A stretch of 25,176 bases of DNA from Eubacterium sp. (lineage in GTDB: Bacteria; Bacillota_A; Clostridia; Lachnospirales; Lachnospiraceae): positions 1-25,176 of the forward strand of contig JAILEL010000188.1 of assembly GCA_024687845.1 (NCBI GenBank), read 5' to 3'. Positions 1 to 7,366 of the stretch are shown one piece after another. The notes under the pieces are model-generated. The model ran no database searches and was not told where the DNA came from. It saw only the letters and a program-made list of their open reading frames with translations. A program made the position numbers and the translations under genes. Each line of letters begins with the position of its first letter. The first letter of the stretch is position 1.

Positions 1-1
1 T

Positions 2-37
2 ATTTTTGGGGCATATATTATTGTAGTTGAAGACTGA
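2..37 (+). CDS. possible C-terminal end of an upstream gene (partial)
   Basis: An open frame enters from the left edge at base 2 and ends with TGA at 35-37, giving the eleven residues IFGAYIIVVED. The hydrophobic stretch followed by an acidic end could be the tail of a membrane protein. It stops 29 bases before the next start, a spacing that suits an operon. The fragment is too short to identify, and chance cannot be excluded. Confidence 0.25.
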   Translation: MFGAYIIVVED

Positions 38-66
38 AAAATATTAAAAGGAAAAGTAATATAATA

Positions 67-1626
67 ATGAATACTGATGAAAAATATGACAGATTTAGAA
101 AAAATAGACCGATAGATATTGTGAACATAGGTTATCTGATGTTTATCTTTTCTATATATACATTTCGTATGCATAATAAATACTTTGATATAACAGGAAC
201 GAGAGCGAGTACATTTATCTATGGAACTCTTATCTATGTAATACTTATTGCTGCGGCTTTTGCGATAGAATATGTGATGATGAAATATTATCAGCCGGAT
301 GGTAAATTCTTCTTTAATGATGCCAAATTCTATCAGAAGCCAGAATTCTGGATGGTTCTTTTTCTGGTTGCAAATGTATTTGCGTTTCTTATGTCTGAAG
401 ATAAGGCTGGTTCCTGGACGGGTGAAACCGGAAGACGTTTTGGACTTGGAATGATTATTGTACTTACTTTGATGATTATTCTTCTTAGCAAAGAGGCGTT
501 TGTTAATGAGTGGTTGTTTGTACTGATAGTTCTTGCTTCGGCTACAGTATTTATTCTCGCCTATGTTCAGCATTTTGGAATGGACCCTTTTGAGCTGAGA
601 ATTAAAATAGTGGCAAAGCAGAAAGAGATGTTTATTTCTTCTTTTGGAAATATTAATACCTATGCTTCATTTATATGTGTCGTGCTGCCTATGTTTGTCG
701 CCGCTTTTATATTTTCTGATAAATTATGGATCAGAGTTGTTGCGGCAATTATAACTATTATGGCAGGTGCGGCGATAATTCCTGCTAAAAGTGATAACGT
801 CTATCTTGGACTTGGGGTTGCTTTTATTGTACTTTTTTATGTGGCTGTTTTGAATAAACGTCTTATGGAATATATGTTTTCAGCTTTGCTTCTGTTTGTT
901 GGACTTGAGATTATGGCTATACTAAACTCTGCGTTTAGTGGAAGCCGAAAACACTTGAATGGTATTGCTGAGATAGTAGAAAATCCTAAAATTATGTTTG
1001 TTTTACTTATGTTTGTACTTTTAGTTACAGCTGCAGTGCTTGTATTTAGAAAGACTAATCTGGAAAAATATCAGGATATCCAGTCATGGAATGCTCTACT
1101 GACATTTAGTTTGATTTTGGCAGTTTCTATTGTGGGTGTAATAGCTGTTGGAATCAAGACTAAGAATTCATTTTTTGTTTTTAATGATAAGTGGGGTACT
1201 TTCCGAGGATATATCTGGAGAAGAGGTGTCAGCCTTTTCAAAATTGCAAGCCCTATGCAGAAAATCTTTGGTTATGGAAATGAAACTATTGGTGAGCTGA
1301 TGCGGAGAAATTATTATGAGGAGATGGTAGATATTACGGGAAAAAAATATGATAACCTTCATAATGAACTTCTCCAGTATCTGGTAACGACTGGAATCTT
1401 TGGTTTGATTACTTATTTAGGATTTGTATCCAGCTCATTTATATATATTGGAAAAAGAATGAAGGATAATCCGGTTCTTATTGCTTGCCTGGCAAGTGGT
1501 GTTGCTTATTTTGTGCAGAGTCTGGTTAACCTGAATCAGCCGATTACAACTCCATATTTCTTTGTGGTTCTTGCTACCGGTATAGGTTATTCGAGATTTC
1601 TTGCAGAGAGAAAAGATATAGAATAA
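67..1626 (+). CDS. O-antigen ligase / polymerase-like integral membrane protein (Wzy/RfaL superfamily)
   Basis: A 519-residue protein made almost entirely of hydrophobic segments, with roughly ten or more membrane helices separated by short polar loops. The largest outward loop (about residues 370-425) comes before the segment LHNELLQYLVTTGIFGL, starting at residue 431. The H-N-E-x-L pattern followed by a Gly-rich helix is the conserved C-terminal signature of the O-antigen ligase/polymerase family (PF04932 type). Such proteins join or polymerise lipid-linked glycans at the outer face of the membrane; in a Gram-positive this would be capsule, exopolysaccharide or glycoprotein glycan. The substrate cannot be read from the sequence. 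The start is preceded by a modest AAGGAAAAG at 48-56. The upstream context lies outside the window, so whether it belongs to a polysaccharide cluster is unknown. The next gene has its own promoter. Confidence 0.75.
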   Translation: MNTDEKYDRFRKNRPIDIVNIGYLMFIFSIYTFRMHNKYFDITGTRASTFIYGTLIYVILIAAAFAIEYVMMKYYQPDGKFFFNDAKFYQKPEFWMVLFLVANVFAFLMSEDKAGSWTGETGRRFGLGMIIVLTLMIILLSKEAFVNEWLFVLIVLASATVFILAYVQHFGMDPFELRIKIVAKQKEMFISSFGNINTYASFICVVLPMFVAAFIFSDKLWIRVVAAIITIMAGAAIIPAKSDNVYLGLGVAFIVLFYVAVLNKRLMEYMFSALLLFVGLEIMAILNSAFSGSRKHLNGIAEIVENPKIMFVLLMFVLLVTAAVLVFRKTNLEKYQDIQSWNALLTFSLILAVSIVGVIAVGIKTKNSFFVFNDKWGTFRGYIWRRGVSLFKIASPMQKIFGYGNETIGELMRRNYYEEMVDITGKKYDNLHNELLQYLVTTGIFGLITYLGFVSSSFIYIGKRMKDNPVLIACLASGVAYFVQSLVNLNQPITTPYFFVVLATGIGYSRFLAERKDIE

Positions 1627-1691
1627 TAATGAAAAATTGAGCAAACTTCTTAAAAATCATAAAAATTTAACAAATATTTTTGTAAGATTTT

Positions 1692-1720
1692 TTGACACTT
1701 TGATAAAAATACATTATAAT
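1692..1720 (+). promoter_or_regulatory. consensus sigma-A promoter for tyrS
   Basis: TTGACA at 1692-1697 and TATAAT at 1715-1720 are separated by 17 bases, a perfect match to the housekeeping consensus. Transcription would start near 1727, leaving a leader of only about 29 bases before tyrS. That is too short for a T-box riboswitch, which many Firmicutes use for this gene. Confidence 0.9.
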
Positions 1721-1755
1721 AAATTGTTGAGATAATAGTATAGGAGATTTGAAAA

Positions 1756-2988
1756 ATGCAGATTTACGAAGAACTTGTAGAGCGTGGATTGATAGCTCAG
1801 GTCACTGATGAAAACGAAATCAGAGATATGATAAATAATGGAAAGGCAACCTTTTATATTGGTTTTGATCCTACGGCTGATTCGCTTCATGTTGGACATT
1901 TTATGGCTCTCTGTCTTATGAAGAGACTTCAGATGGCTGGAAACAGACCTATTGCACTTGTTGGCGGTGGTACTGGAATGATTGGTGATCCTTCGGGAAG
2001 AACTGATCTTAGAAAAATGATGACTACAGAGATGATCGATCATAACTGTGAGTGTTTCAAGAAACAGATGAGCCGGTTTATTGAGTTCGGTGAAGGAAAG
2101 GCTCTGATGGTTAATAATGCTGACTGGCTGAGAGATCTTAATTATATTGAATTTATTCGTGATATTGGTTCTTGCTTTAAAGTAAATAATATGCTTCGTG
2201 CAGAATGTTATAAACAGAGACTTGCGAGTGAGGATGGACTTAGCTTCCTTGAGTTTAACTATATGCTCATGCAGAGCTATGACTTCCTGATGCTATATGA
2301 AAAATATGGCTGTAACATGGAATTTGGTGGAGACGATCAGTGGTCAAATATGCTGGGAGGTCGTGACCTGATTCATAAGAAGCTTGGTAATGATAAGCAG
2401 GTTCATGCAATGACAATAACCCTTCTTCTTAATTCAGAAGGAAAGAAAATGGGTAAGACCGGTAAGGGGGCTGTATGGCTTGATCCTGAGAAAACATCTC
2501 CATATGAGTTCTATCAATACTGGAGAAATGTTGATGATGCTGATGTACTTAACTGTATTAAGATGCTTACATTTCTTCCGCTTGAAGAGATTCATAAGAT
2601 GGAAAGCTGGGAGGGGGCTGAGCTGAATAAAGCAAAGGAAATACTTGCTTTCGAACTTACTTCTCTTGTACATGGTGAAGAAGAGGCTAAGAAGGCTGAA
2701 ACTGCTGCGAAATCAATATTTGGGGGCGGCGGTTCAGAGAATATGCCTGAGTCTGTTATTACAGAAGAAGATTTTAATGATGGAATGATTGATGCTATAT
2801 CAATTCTGGTGAAGGCTGGTCTGGTTCAGACTCGTTCTGAAGGTAGAAGAGCAATTGAACAAGGCGGTGTTGCTGTAAATGGAGAAAAGGTCAGCGATAT
2901 AAAACAAGCTTATTCAAAAGAAGCATTTGATGAGGAGTTTGTTATTAGAAGGGGAAAGAAAAATTATCGTAAGATTATTCTCAATTAA
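1756..2988 (+). CDS. tyrS: tyrosine-tRNA ligase
   Basis: Class I aminoacyl-tRNA synthetase that charges tRNA-Tyr with tyrosine using ATP, in the cytoplasm. The 410-residue length is normal for the bacterial enzyme. The HIGH-type motif is HVGH at residues 45-48 within [13 protein letters not shown]. The KMSKS loop is KMGKT at 231-235, the form expected in this family. The region [13 protein letters not shown] contributes to the tyrosine pocket and nearby active site. A C-terminal S4 RNA-binding domain occupies about residues 345-405 ([18 protein letters not shown]). The start is fixed by AGGAG at 1742-1746, nine bases upstream. It is the first gene of a transcript with the pseudo-receiver gene, 14 bases downstream, and is driven by the consensus promoter at 1692-1720. 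Confidence 0.97.
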   Translation: MQIYEELVERGLIAQVTDENEIRDMINNGKATFYIGFDPTADSLHVGHFMALCLMKRLQMAGNRPIALVGGGTGMIGDPSGRTDLRKMMTTEMIDHNCECFKKQMSRFIEFGEGKALMVNNADWLRDLNYIEFIRDIGSCFKVNNMLRAECYKQRLASEDGLSFLEFNYMLMQSYDFLMLYEKYGCNMEFGGDDQWSNMLGGRDLIHKKLGNDKQVHAMTITLLLNSEGKKMGKTGKGAVWLDPEKTSPYEFYQYWRNVDDADVLNCIKMLTFLPLEEIHKMESWEGAELNKAKEILAFELTSLVHGEEEAKKAETAAKSIFGGGGSENMPESVITEEDFNDGMIDAISILVKAGLVQTRSEGRRAIEQGGVAVNGEKVSDIKQAYSKEAFDEEFVIRRGKKNYRKIILN

Positions 2989-3002
2989 CAAGGGGGAGCA
3001 AT

Positions 3003-4166
3003 ATGTCACTGTTAGATAAGCTGGATATTGTAAAGAAAAAAGATGAAATTGAGTTTTCCGGTTTTGAAGATAAGAAGATTGAGGTCGAGAAAGAACTGGA
3101 ACTCTATACTAGAGAAGGTCAGTTTTATGTTCTGGTTGTAGATGCTGATAATAAAGAACGTGTAGAACTTGAAAGAATAATTGATCAGACTGGGTGTTTC
3201 GTTACATCTGTATCCAGTGGTATTGAGTGCCTTGAACAGGTTAATAGTGATAAGTTTGATCTTATATTTATATCACGTGTTATGCCTCGTATGGATGGAG
3301 TTCAGACTCTCAGAAATATGAAGTCAAGTCCTGCAAGTAAAAGTAAGGATGCAAAGGTTTATATCATACTTGATGAAAGAGTTGATGAGCCTGATATCTT
3401 TTTTGAGGATTCTGGATTTACAGGTATTGTAAGGAAACCTATAGACAGAACAGTTATTCAGGATATTATTCTTAGGCATGCTCCTAAAAGGATGATTCCT
3501 GAAGATGAAGATCTGGTTGAGTCTATTCATGAGATAGCAAATAATGCTAATACTCTTAAGAGCTACAATATAAGATTTATTGAGGGAATCAAGAATTTTA
3601 AAGGCAATTTTGAAGAATATAAAAAGATGGCAGAGGATTTCTGTGATCTTTATGAAACTGCAAGTTCAGATATGATTGATTATATGTATTCCGATAAGTC
3701 TGAAGATTATATGGATAAGGCAAGAGTGATGCGAGAGCTTTGCAGAAAACTCGGTGCGATCTATCTGGCTGATTGCTTTGATGATCATGTTAATATGGTA
3801 AAGGATGACAGCCTTGATGTTGCTGAAAGTAACTGGCAGGCACTCAATGCTGAGTGGGAGAATGTTACTAATGGATTTTCCATATGGCTTGGCAATAAGA
3901 ATCCTCAAGAGATTCAGACGGGCTCGACAGAGATACTTATTCTTAAAACTAATGGCATCAAGCTTAAATCTGCAGACATAAATGAGCGTGTAGAAGATAT
4001 ACTTAATCTTCTTGAAAAGAATCGCAAAGATGAGGCAAAAAAACATCTTAAGTCTCTCAGTGAGTATGAGCTTGAAGCTGAAGTGAGACGTAAAGTGGAC
4101 AGGGCAGTGGCAGCATTTGATAAAGAAAAAATCAATACAGTAGTTGAAATACTTAGAAAATTCTAA
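3003..4166 (+). CDS. degenerate receiver plus Hpt-like domain protein (pseudo two-component protein)
   Basis: A 387-residue soluble protein. Residues 41-158 have the order of a response-regulator receiver domain: acidic pair D47/D49, DLIFISRVMPRMDG at 86-99, and KP at 145-146. The residue that should be the phospho-accepting Asp is S91, and the usual Thr/Ser after strand 4 is D124. Residues about 188-297 align with an Hpt domain: the family pattern A-H-x-L-K-G-x-x-x-x-[LI]-G-A reads ARVMRELCRKLGA at 240-252, so the phosphorylatable His is R241. The tail (about 325-387) is helical and resembles helices often found beside Hpt domains. Both phosphorelay sites are therefore lost together, suggesting a phosphorylation-independent binding or scaffold role; that is inference. 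GGGGGAG precedes the start. It shares the tyrS transcript and ends at a strong terminator, so expression should follow tyrS. No histidine kinase is adjacent. Confidence 0.8.
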   Translation: MSLLDKLDIVKKKDEIEFSGFEDKKIEVEKELELYTREGQFYVLVVDADNKERVELERIIDQTGCFVTSVSSGIECLEQVNSDKFDLIFISRVMPRMDGVQTLRNMKSSPASKSKDAKVYIILDERVDEPDIFFEDSGFTGIVRKPIDRTVIQDIILRHAPKRMIPEDEDLVESIHEIANNANTLKSYNIRFIEGIKNFKGNFEEYKKMAEDFCDLYETASSDMIDYMYSDKSEDYMDKARVMRELCRKLGAIYLADCFDDHVNMVKDDSLDVAESNWQALNAEWENVTNGFSIWLGNKNPQEIQTGSTEILILKTNGIKLKSADINERVEDILNLLEKNRKDEAKKHLKSLSEYELEAEVRRKVDRAVAAFDKEKINTVVEILRKF

Positions 4167-4176
4167 AATGTATAAT

Positions 4177-4221
4177 GTGACAGCTGATATTCACAGGGTA
4201 TCAGCTGTCACTCTTTTTTTC
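4177..4221 (+). terminator. intrinsic terminator of the tyrS operon
   Basis: GTGACAGCTGATA at 4177-4189 pairs perfectly over 13 bp with TATCAGCTGTCAC at 4199-4211, around a nine-base loop. The run TCTTTTTTTCT follows. It lies 10 bases after the upstream stop codon and also falls just beyond the end of the convergent minus-strand gene, although the U-tract is good only in the plus direction. Confidence 0.92.
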
Positions 4222-4227
4222 TAAATT

Positions 4228-4563
4228 CTAATCGTCTGGAATGTCGCTTGTGATACGTATTGTTTTCTTTCGTCCTTTTGTATTTTTGACCATTTCGTCA
4301 GAGGCATTGATGTGACGCTTTAACTCGGCTAATTCTTCTAGATATTCACTTGGTACATTTTTTATAACGTATCGGAATAAATCCTCATCATACAGATTAG
4401 ATAGTAACGATATTGATTCTGCAGTTGGATACCCTGTGTCACATTCCCATTTGCTGTATTGCTGCCTTGGGATTTTGATGGCGTCGGAAACTTCTTCCTG
4501 CGTCAGCTTATGCTTGTTTCGATAATACCGTAGAATTGGACCCCATGCTATTCTTATTCCCAT
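4228..4563 (-). CDS. XRE/Cro-type helix-turn-helix regulator
   Basis: A 111-residue protein. Residues 7-65 form an XRE-family DNA-binding domain: ILRYYRNKHKLTQEEVSDAI followed by the recognition segment IPRQQYSKWECDTGYPTAES. The C-terminal part (about 70-111) is charged, ends in basic and acidic stretches, and contains no recognisable effector domain. The start is well supported: on the minus strand AAAGGAG stands seven bases upstream of the ATG. The gene is divergent from thyA with a 176-base gap and could regulate itself, thyA-folA or something distant; nothing in the sequence decides this. The terminator at 4177-4221 lies just past its stop. It is not part of any visible toxin-antitoxin pair or prophage. 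Confidence 0.85.
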   Translation of the reverse strand: MGIRIAWGPILRYYRNKHKLTQEEVSDAIKIPRQQYSKWECDTGYPTAESISLLSNLYDEDLFRYVIKNVPSEYLEELAELKRHINASDEMVKNTKGRKKTIRITSDIPDD

Positions 4564-4739
4564 GCTTTGTCTCCTTTCGTAAAAATATGGTGCTTAAATA
4601 ATAGTTTTATGTTATCATGTAAATGCTTTTTTGAAGAAAAATTGTATCTGAAATGCATTTATTTGTATGTGTAACCAGATTTTGGATTTTGTGAAAGCTG
4701 GATCAGATAAATGAGATAATTAATTACGGGGGTGCTGGT

Positions 4740-5570
4740 GTGAGTAAAGCGGATGAAATATATATAAAAATGTGTAAAGAGATTCTGGAAAGCGGAATTG
4801 ATACGAAGGGTGAAAAGGTCAGACCTAAATGGTCCGATGGAACTGATGCCTTTACGATTAAAAAGTTTGGTATAGTAAACAGGTATAATCTTCAGGAAGA
4901 ATTTCCTGCTATTACTTTGAGAAAAACCTATATCAAATCTGCTATAGATGAGATTCTCTGGATATATCAGAAAAAATCCAATAATATTCATGATCTCAAA
5001 TCCGGAATATGGGATGAATGGGCTGATGAAACAGGCTCGATAGGAAAGGCATACGGCTATCAGATTGGTGTGAAGAGTCATTATAAAGAAGGAGATATGG
5101 ATCAGATGGACAGAGTCCTGTTTGATCTCAAGGAGAATCCTTACAGCAGAAGAATAATTACCAATACTTATGTTCATCAGGATCTTAGTGAAATGAATCT
5201 TTATCCATGTGCATACAGTGTTACGTATAATGTTACGGGAGATACTCTGAATGCGGTTCTGAATCAACGTTCGCAGGATGTTCTCGCTGCGGGAAACTGG
5301 AATGTTGTTCAATATGCAGCTTTACTGATGATGGTTGCTCAGGTGTCAGGCCTTAAGGCGGGAGAACTTGTTCATGTTATTGCGGATGCACATATCTATG
5401 ACAGACATGTTCCGATAATTAAGGAGCTCATCAAAAGAGAGACTTATCCTGCACCGAAGGTTACACTTAATCCTGAGATTACGGATTTTTATAGCTTTAC
5501 AACTGATGATTTTAATATAGAAGATTATAAAACTGGTGAACAGATTAAGGATATTCCGATAGCTGTTTAA
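4740..5570 (+). CDS. thyA: thymidylate synthase
   Basis: Converts dUMP to dTMP with methylene-tetrahydrofolate as one-carbon donor and reductant, producing dihydrofolate. The protein has 276 residues. The nucleophile is C157 in LYPCAYSVTY. The phosphate-binding residues include RR at 137-138 and R177 in RSQD (177-180). N188 and the DAHIYDRH segment (216-223) contact the pyrimidine. The canonical PPCH is PCAY here and the usual LGLPFN is AAGNWN, so this is not the E. coli-like branch. From memory, the overall pattern (IWDEW, AYGYQIG, NPYSRR, the C-terminal DFYSFTTDDF) resembles the B. subtilis ThyA/phage phi3T-like branch. Translation starts at GTG after a GGGGGTG ribosome binding site. folA follows after 38 bases, an apt pairing because FolA recycles the dihydrofolate product. 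Confidence 0.95.
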   Translation: MSKADEIYIKMCKEILESGIDTKGEKVRPKWSDGTDAFTIKKFGIVNRYNLQEEFPAITLRKTYIKSAIDEILWIYQKKSNNIHDLKSGIWDEWADETGSIGKAYGYQIGVKSHYKEGDMDQMDRVLFDLKENPYSRRIITNTYVHQDLSEMNLYPCAYSVTYNVTGDTLNAVLNQRSQDVLAAGNWNVVQYAALLMMVAQVSGLKAGELVHVIADAHIYDRHVPIIKELIKRETYPAPKVTLNPEITDFYSFTTDDFNIEDYKTGEQIKDIPIAV

Positions 5571-5608
5571 TGATCAGATAAAATATTTAATTCTAAAAGG
5601 AGCATTGT

Positions 5609-6118
5609 ATGAAATTAATTGCTGCGGTAGATGAAAATTGGGCTATAGGTAACAAAAACAGTCTGCTTGTAAGGATTCCTGAGGATCAGAAGAACTTTAG
5701 AAATCTTACTCTTGGTAATGTGGTTGTCCTTGGAAGAAAAACACTTTCTGGCTTCCCTAATGGGATTCCGCTTCAGGGAAGAACCAACATAATTCTTTCT
5801 ATGAGAGAGGACTTTACGGCAAAGGATAGTCCTATTGCTCATTCGATAGAAGAACTGTTTGAAATCCTGAAAGACTATAATAGTGATAGTGTTTATGTTA
5901 TAGGAGGAGGTAAAATATACAATCTTCTTGAACCATACTGTGATGAGGCTATTATAACTAAACTGCATTATAAATATGAAGCTGATACCTGGTTTCCAAA
6001 CCTTGATGAGAAGGATAATTGGGAACTTGTAGATAGCAGTGAAGAGAAAACATATTTTAGTATTGAATATCATTATTTGACCTATAAAAATCATTCTCCT
6101 TTACAACTTCCGATATAG
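5609..6118 (+). CDS. folA: dihydrofolate reductase
   Basis: NADPH-dependent reduction of dihydrofolate to tetrahydrofolate, replenishing the cofactor that ThyA oxidises. The 169-residue length is typical. Visible hallmarks are the N-terminal strand and loop MKLIAAVDENWAIGNKNSLL, the acidic residue region IPEDQKNF (E25/D26) that protonates the pterin, VVLGRKTLSGFP with the cofactor-binding GRKT, the RTNIILS segment, and VYVIGGGKIYNLL with the conserved glycine run. AAAAGGAGC lies just upstream of the ATG. The gene is downstream of thyA with no terminator or promoter in the 38-base gap, so the two are co-transcribed. No clear hairpin follows it; the next gene has its own promoter. Confidence 0.96.
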   Translation: MKLIAAVDENWAIGNKNSLLVRIPEDQKNFRNLTLGNVVVLGRKTLSGFPNGIPLQGRTNIILSMREDFTAKDSPIAHSIEELFEILKDYNSDSVYVIGGGKIYNLLEPYCDEAIITKLHYKYEADTWFPNLDEKDNWELVDSSEEKTYFSIEYHYLTYKNHSPLQLPI

Positions 6119-6172
6119 TAAAGTTATTTAATAATGCCTTCTCTGATTAGGGTTTTTGCACAAAAAATCTGT

Positions 6173-6200
6173 TTGATTTATCTTGTTCTCATGTTATAAT
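6173..6200 (+). promoter_or_regulatory. promoter of the YbjQ / TPR / coiled-coil operon
   Basis: TTGATT at 6173-6178 and TATAAT at 6195-6200 are separated by 16 bases. Transcription would start near 6207, which excludes the in-frame ATG at 6199 as a start for the next gene and supports ATG 6238. No other good promoter is seen until 13724, so this one probably drives three genes. Confidence 0.75.
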
Positions 6201-6237
6201 GGATAGGATGTTAAATGAAAAGAGGAGGGGTTACATT

Positions 6238-7341
6238 ATGGCGGCTAATATGCTAGTTACAACCGGTAATTCTATTGAGGGGTATATAATCACTGAGTAT
6301 TTGGGGTTTGTTTCAAGTCAGGCTATTCTTGGATCGAATTTTATTTCCGGTATTGCGGCTAATGTTACTGATGTTGCAAGAAAGGATACAGCTAAGCTTG
6401 AGCAGTGTCGTGAAGATGCGGAACAGCAACTTGTAAATGCAGCTAAGAAGAAGGGTGCGGATGCTATTATTGGTATGAGTATGACATATGCACCGTTTGA
6501 AGCAGGTTCATTTGGAATAATTGTTTCAGGAACAGCTGTAAAGATTGCTAAACATATTACTGCAACAGACGAAGTTCACAAGGAACTTTATGTTACGAAT
6601 TACTATGCTCGTATGGTTCCGAGACCAGTTAAGGTTGTTCTTGATGGGGATTCAAACAACATTAATATGAAACTCATCTGTTATAACTATAATCATGAGG
6701 ATATAAATGCAGTAAGAACAGATGTTGAGTTTACAAATCTTTATGATGAAAGACTTGTTATAAAAAATGTTGATTTTGTATTTTCAAAAAATATCAATCT
6801 TTCAGTGATTGAGTCTGACTATGTTCAGAGTAAGGTTGCTCCGAATGATCTGATGCTTCTTAAGGATGCTAAGGTAATTCTTAATAAGTATGCTACTCCA
6901 AGAGGGGTATATGCTTGTAATGATACTCCGATCAATGTTACTCTTAGTGCAAGAAGATTGCATAATCTTAAAGAGAAACGTGGAATTGATGCGGTAGAAA
7001 AATATAAAACTGATGGTATGATCTGGACATGTAACTGTGGCCATGTGAATGAAGCTGGTTCCGAGGAGTGTGTTGTTTGCGGACGTAAGCAGAAAGACAT
7101 AATGACTAAAGCTACATTTAATTATGAAGAAATGATCGACCGTATGAAAGAAAAAGAATATGTTGTTGAGATAAAGGATGTTCTTATGCAGTATATCAAG
7201 GAAATTGATTCAGGTGTAAGACTTCAACTTCTAGAAATTATGGAATCTGGACTTCAGTATGAGAGGACCAGAGGAAATATGAAAGAAACTGTCATCGAGA
7301 AGGTTGAGAAAACCTTTGAGGATGCATCAGTAGAAGACTAA
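6238..7341 (+). CDS. YbjQ-domain protein with C-terminal zinc ribbon
   Basis: A 367-residue cytoplasmic protein. Residues about 4-105 match the YbjQ/UPF0145 (heavy-metal-binding-like) fold family: LVTTGNSIEGYIITEYLGFV, a helix with many charged residues, GADAIIGMSMTY, and a final strand GIIVSGTAVKI. Members of that family are small oligomer-forming proteins of poorly known function. Residues about 120-245 form a middle region rich in beta strands that I do not recognise. A zinc-ribbon knuckle follows, WTCNCGHVNEAGSEECVVCG, with C265, C267, C278 and C281, similar to RanBP2-type fingers. A helical tail completes the protein. The start is set by AGGAGG at 6223-6228, nine bases before ATG 6238; the longer frame from 6199 overlaps the -10 element. 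It is first in a three-gene operon with the TPR and coiled-coil proteins, so a role in the same assembly is likely but unproven. Confidence 0.8.
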   Translation: MAANMLVTTGNSIEGYIITEYLGFVSSQAILGSNFISGIAANVTDVARKDTAKLEQCREDAEQQLVNAAKKKGADAIIGMSMTYAPFEAGSFGIIVSGTAVKIAKHITATDEVHKELYVTNYYARMVPRPVKVVLDGDSNNINMKLICYNYNHEDINAVRTDVEFTNLYDERLVIKNVDFVFSKNINLSVIESDYVQSKVAPNDLMLLKDAKVILNKYATPRGVYACNDTPINVTLSARRLHNLKEKRGIDAVEKYKTDGMIWTCNCGHVNEAGSEECVVCGRKQKDIMTKATFNYEEMIDRMKEKEYVVEIKDVLMQYIKEIDSGVRLQLLEIMESGLQYERTRGNMKETVIEKVEKTFEDASVED

Positions 7342-7366
7342 AATTATTTAACCAGAGGTGTACAAA

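Noticed and set aside
1627..1755. T-box riboswitch before tyrS
   Set aside because: The promoter leaves only about 29 bases of leader and no specifier or antiterminator elements are visible.
4651..4660. Palindrome AAATGCATTT between the XRE gene and thyA as an operator
   Set aside because: A single 10-base AT-rich palindrome is expected by chance here; no second copy or clear promoter overlap was found.
4659..5312. 217-residue minus-strand open frame overlapping thyA
   Set aside because: It is antisense to a gene with clear catalytic motifs and has no recognisable domain.
6199..6237. Upstream ATG extending the YbjQ protein by 13 residues
   Set aside because: It overlaps the -10 box and precedes the likely transcription start; ATG 6238 has a well-placed AGGAGG.
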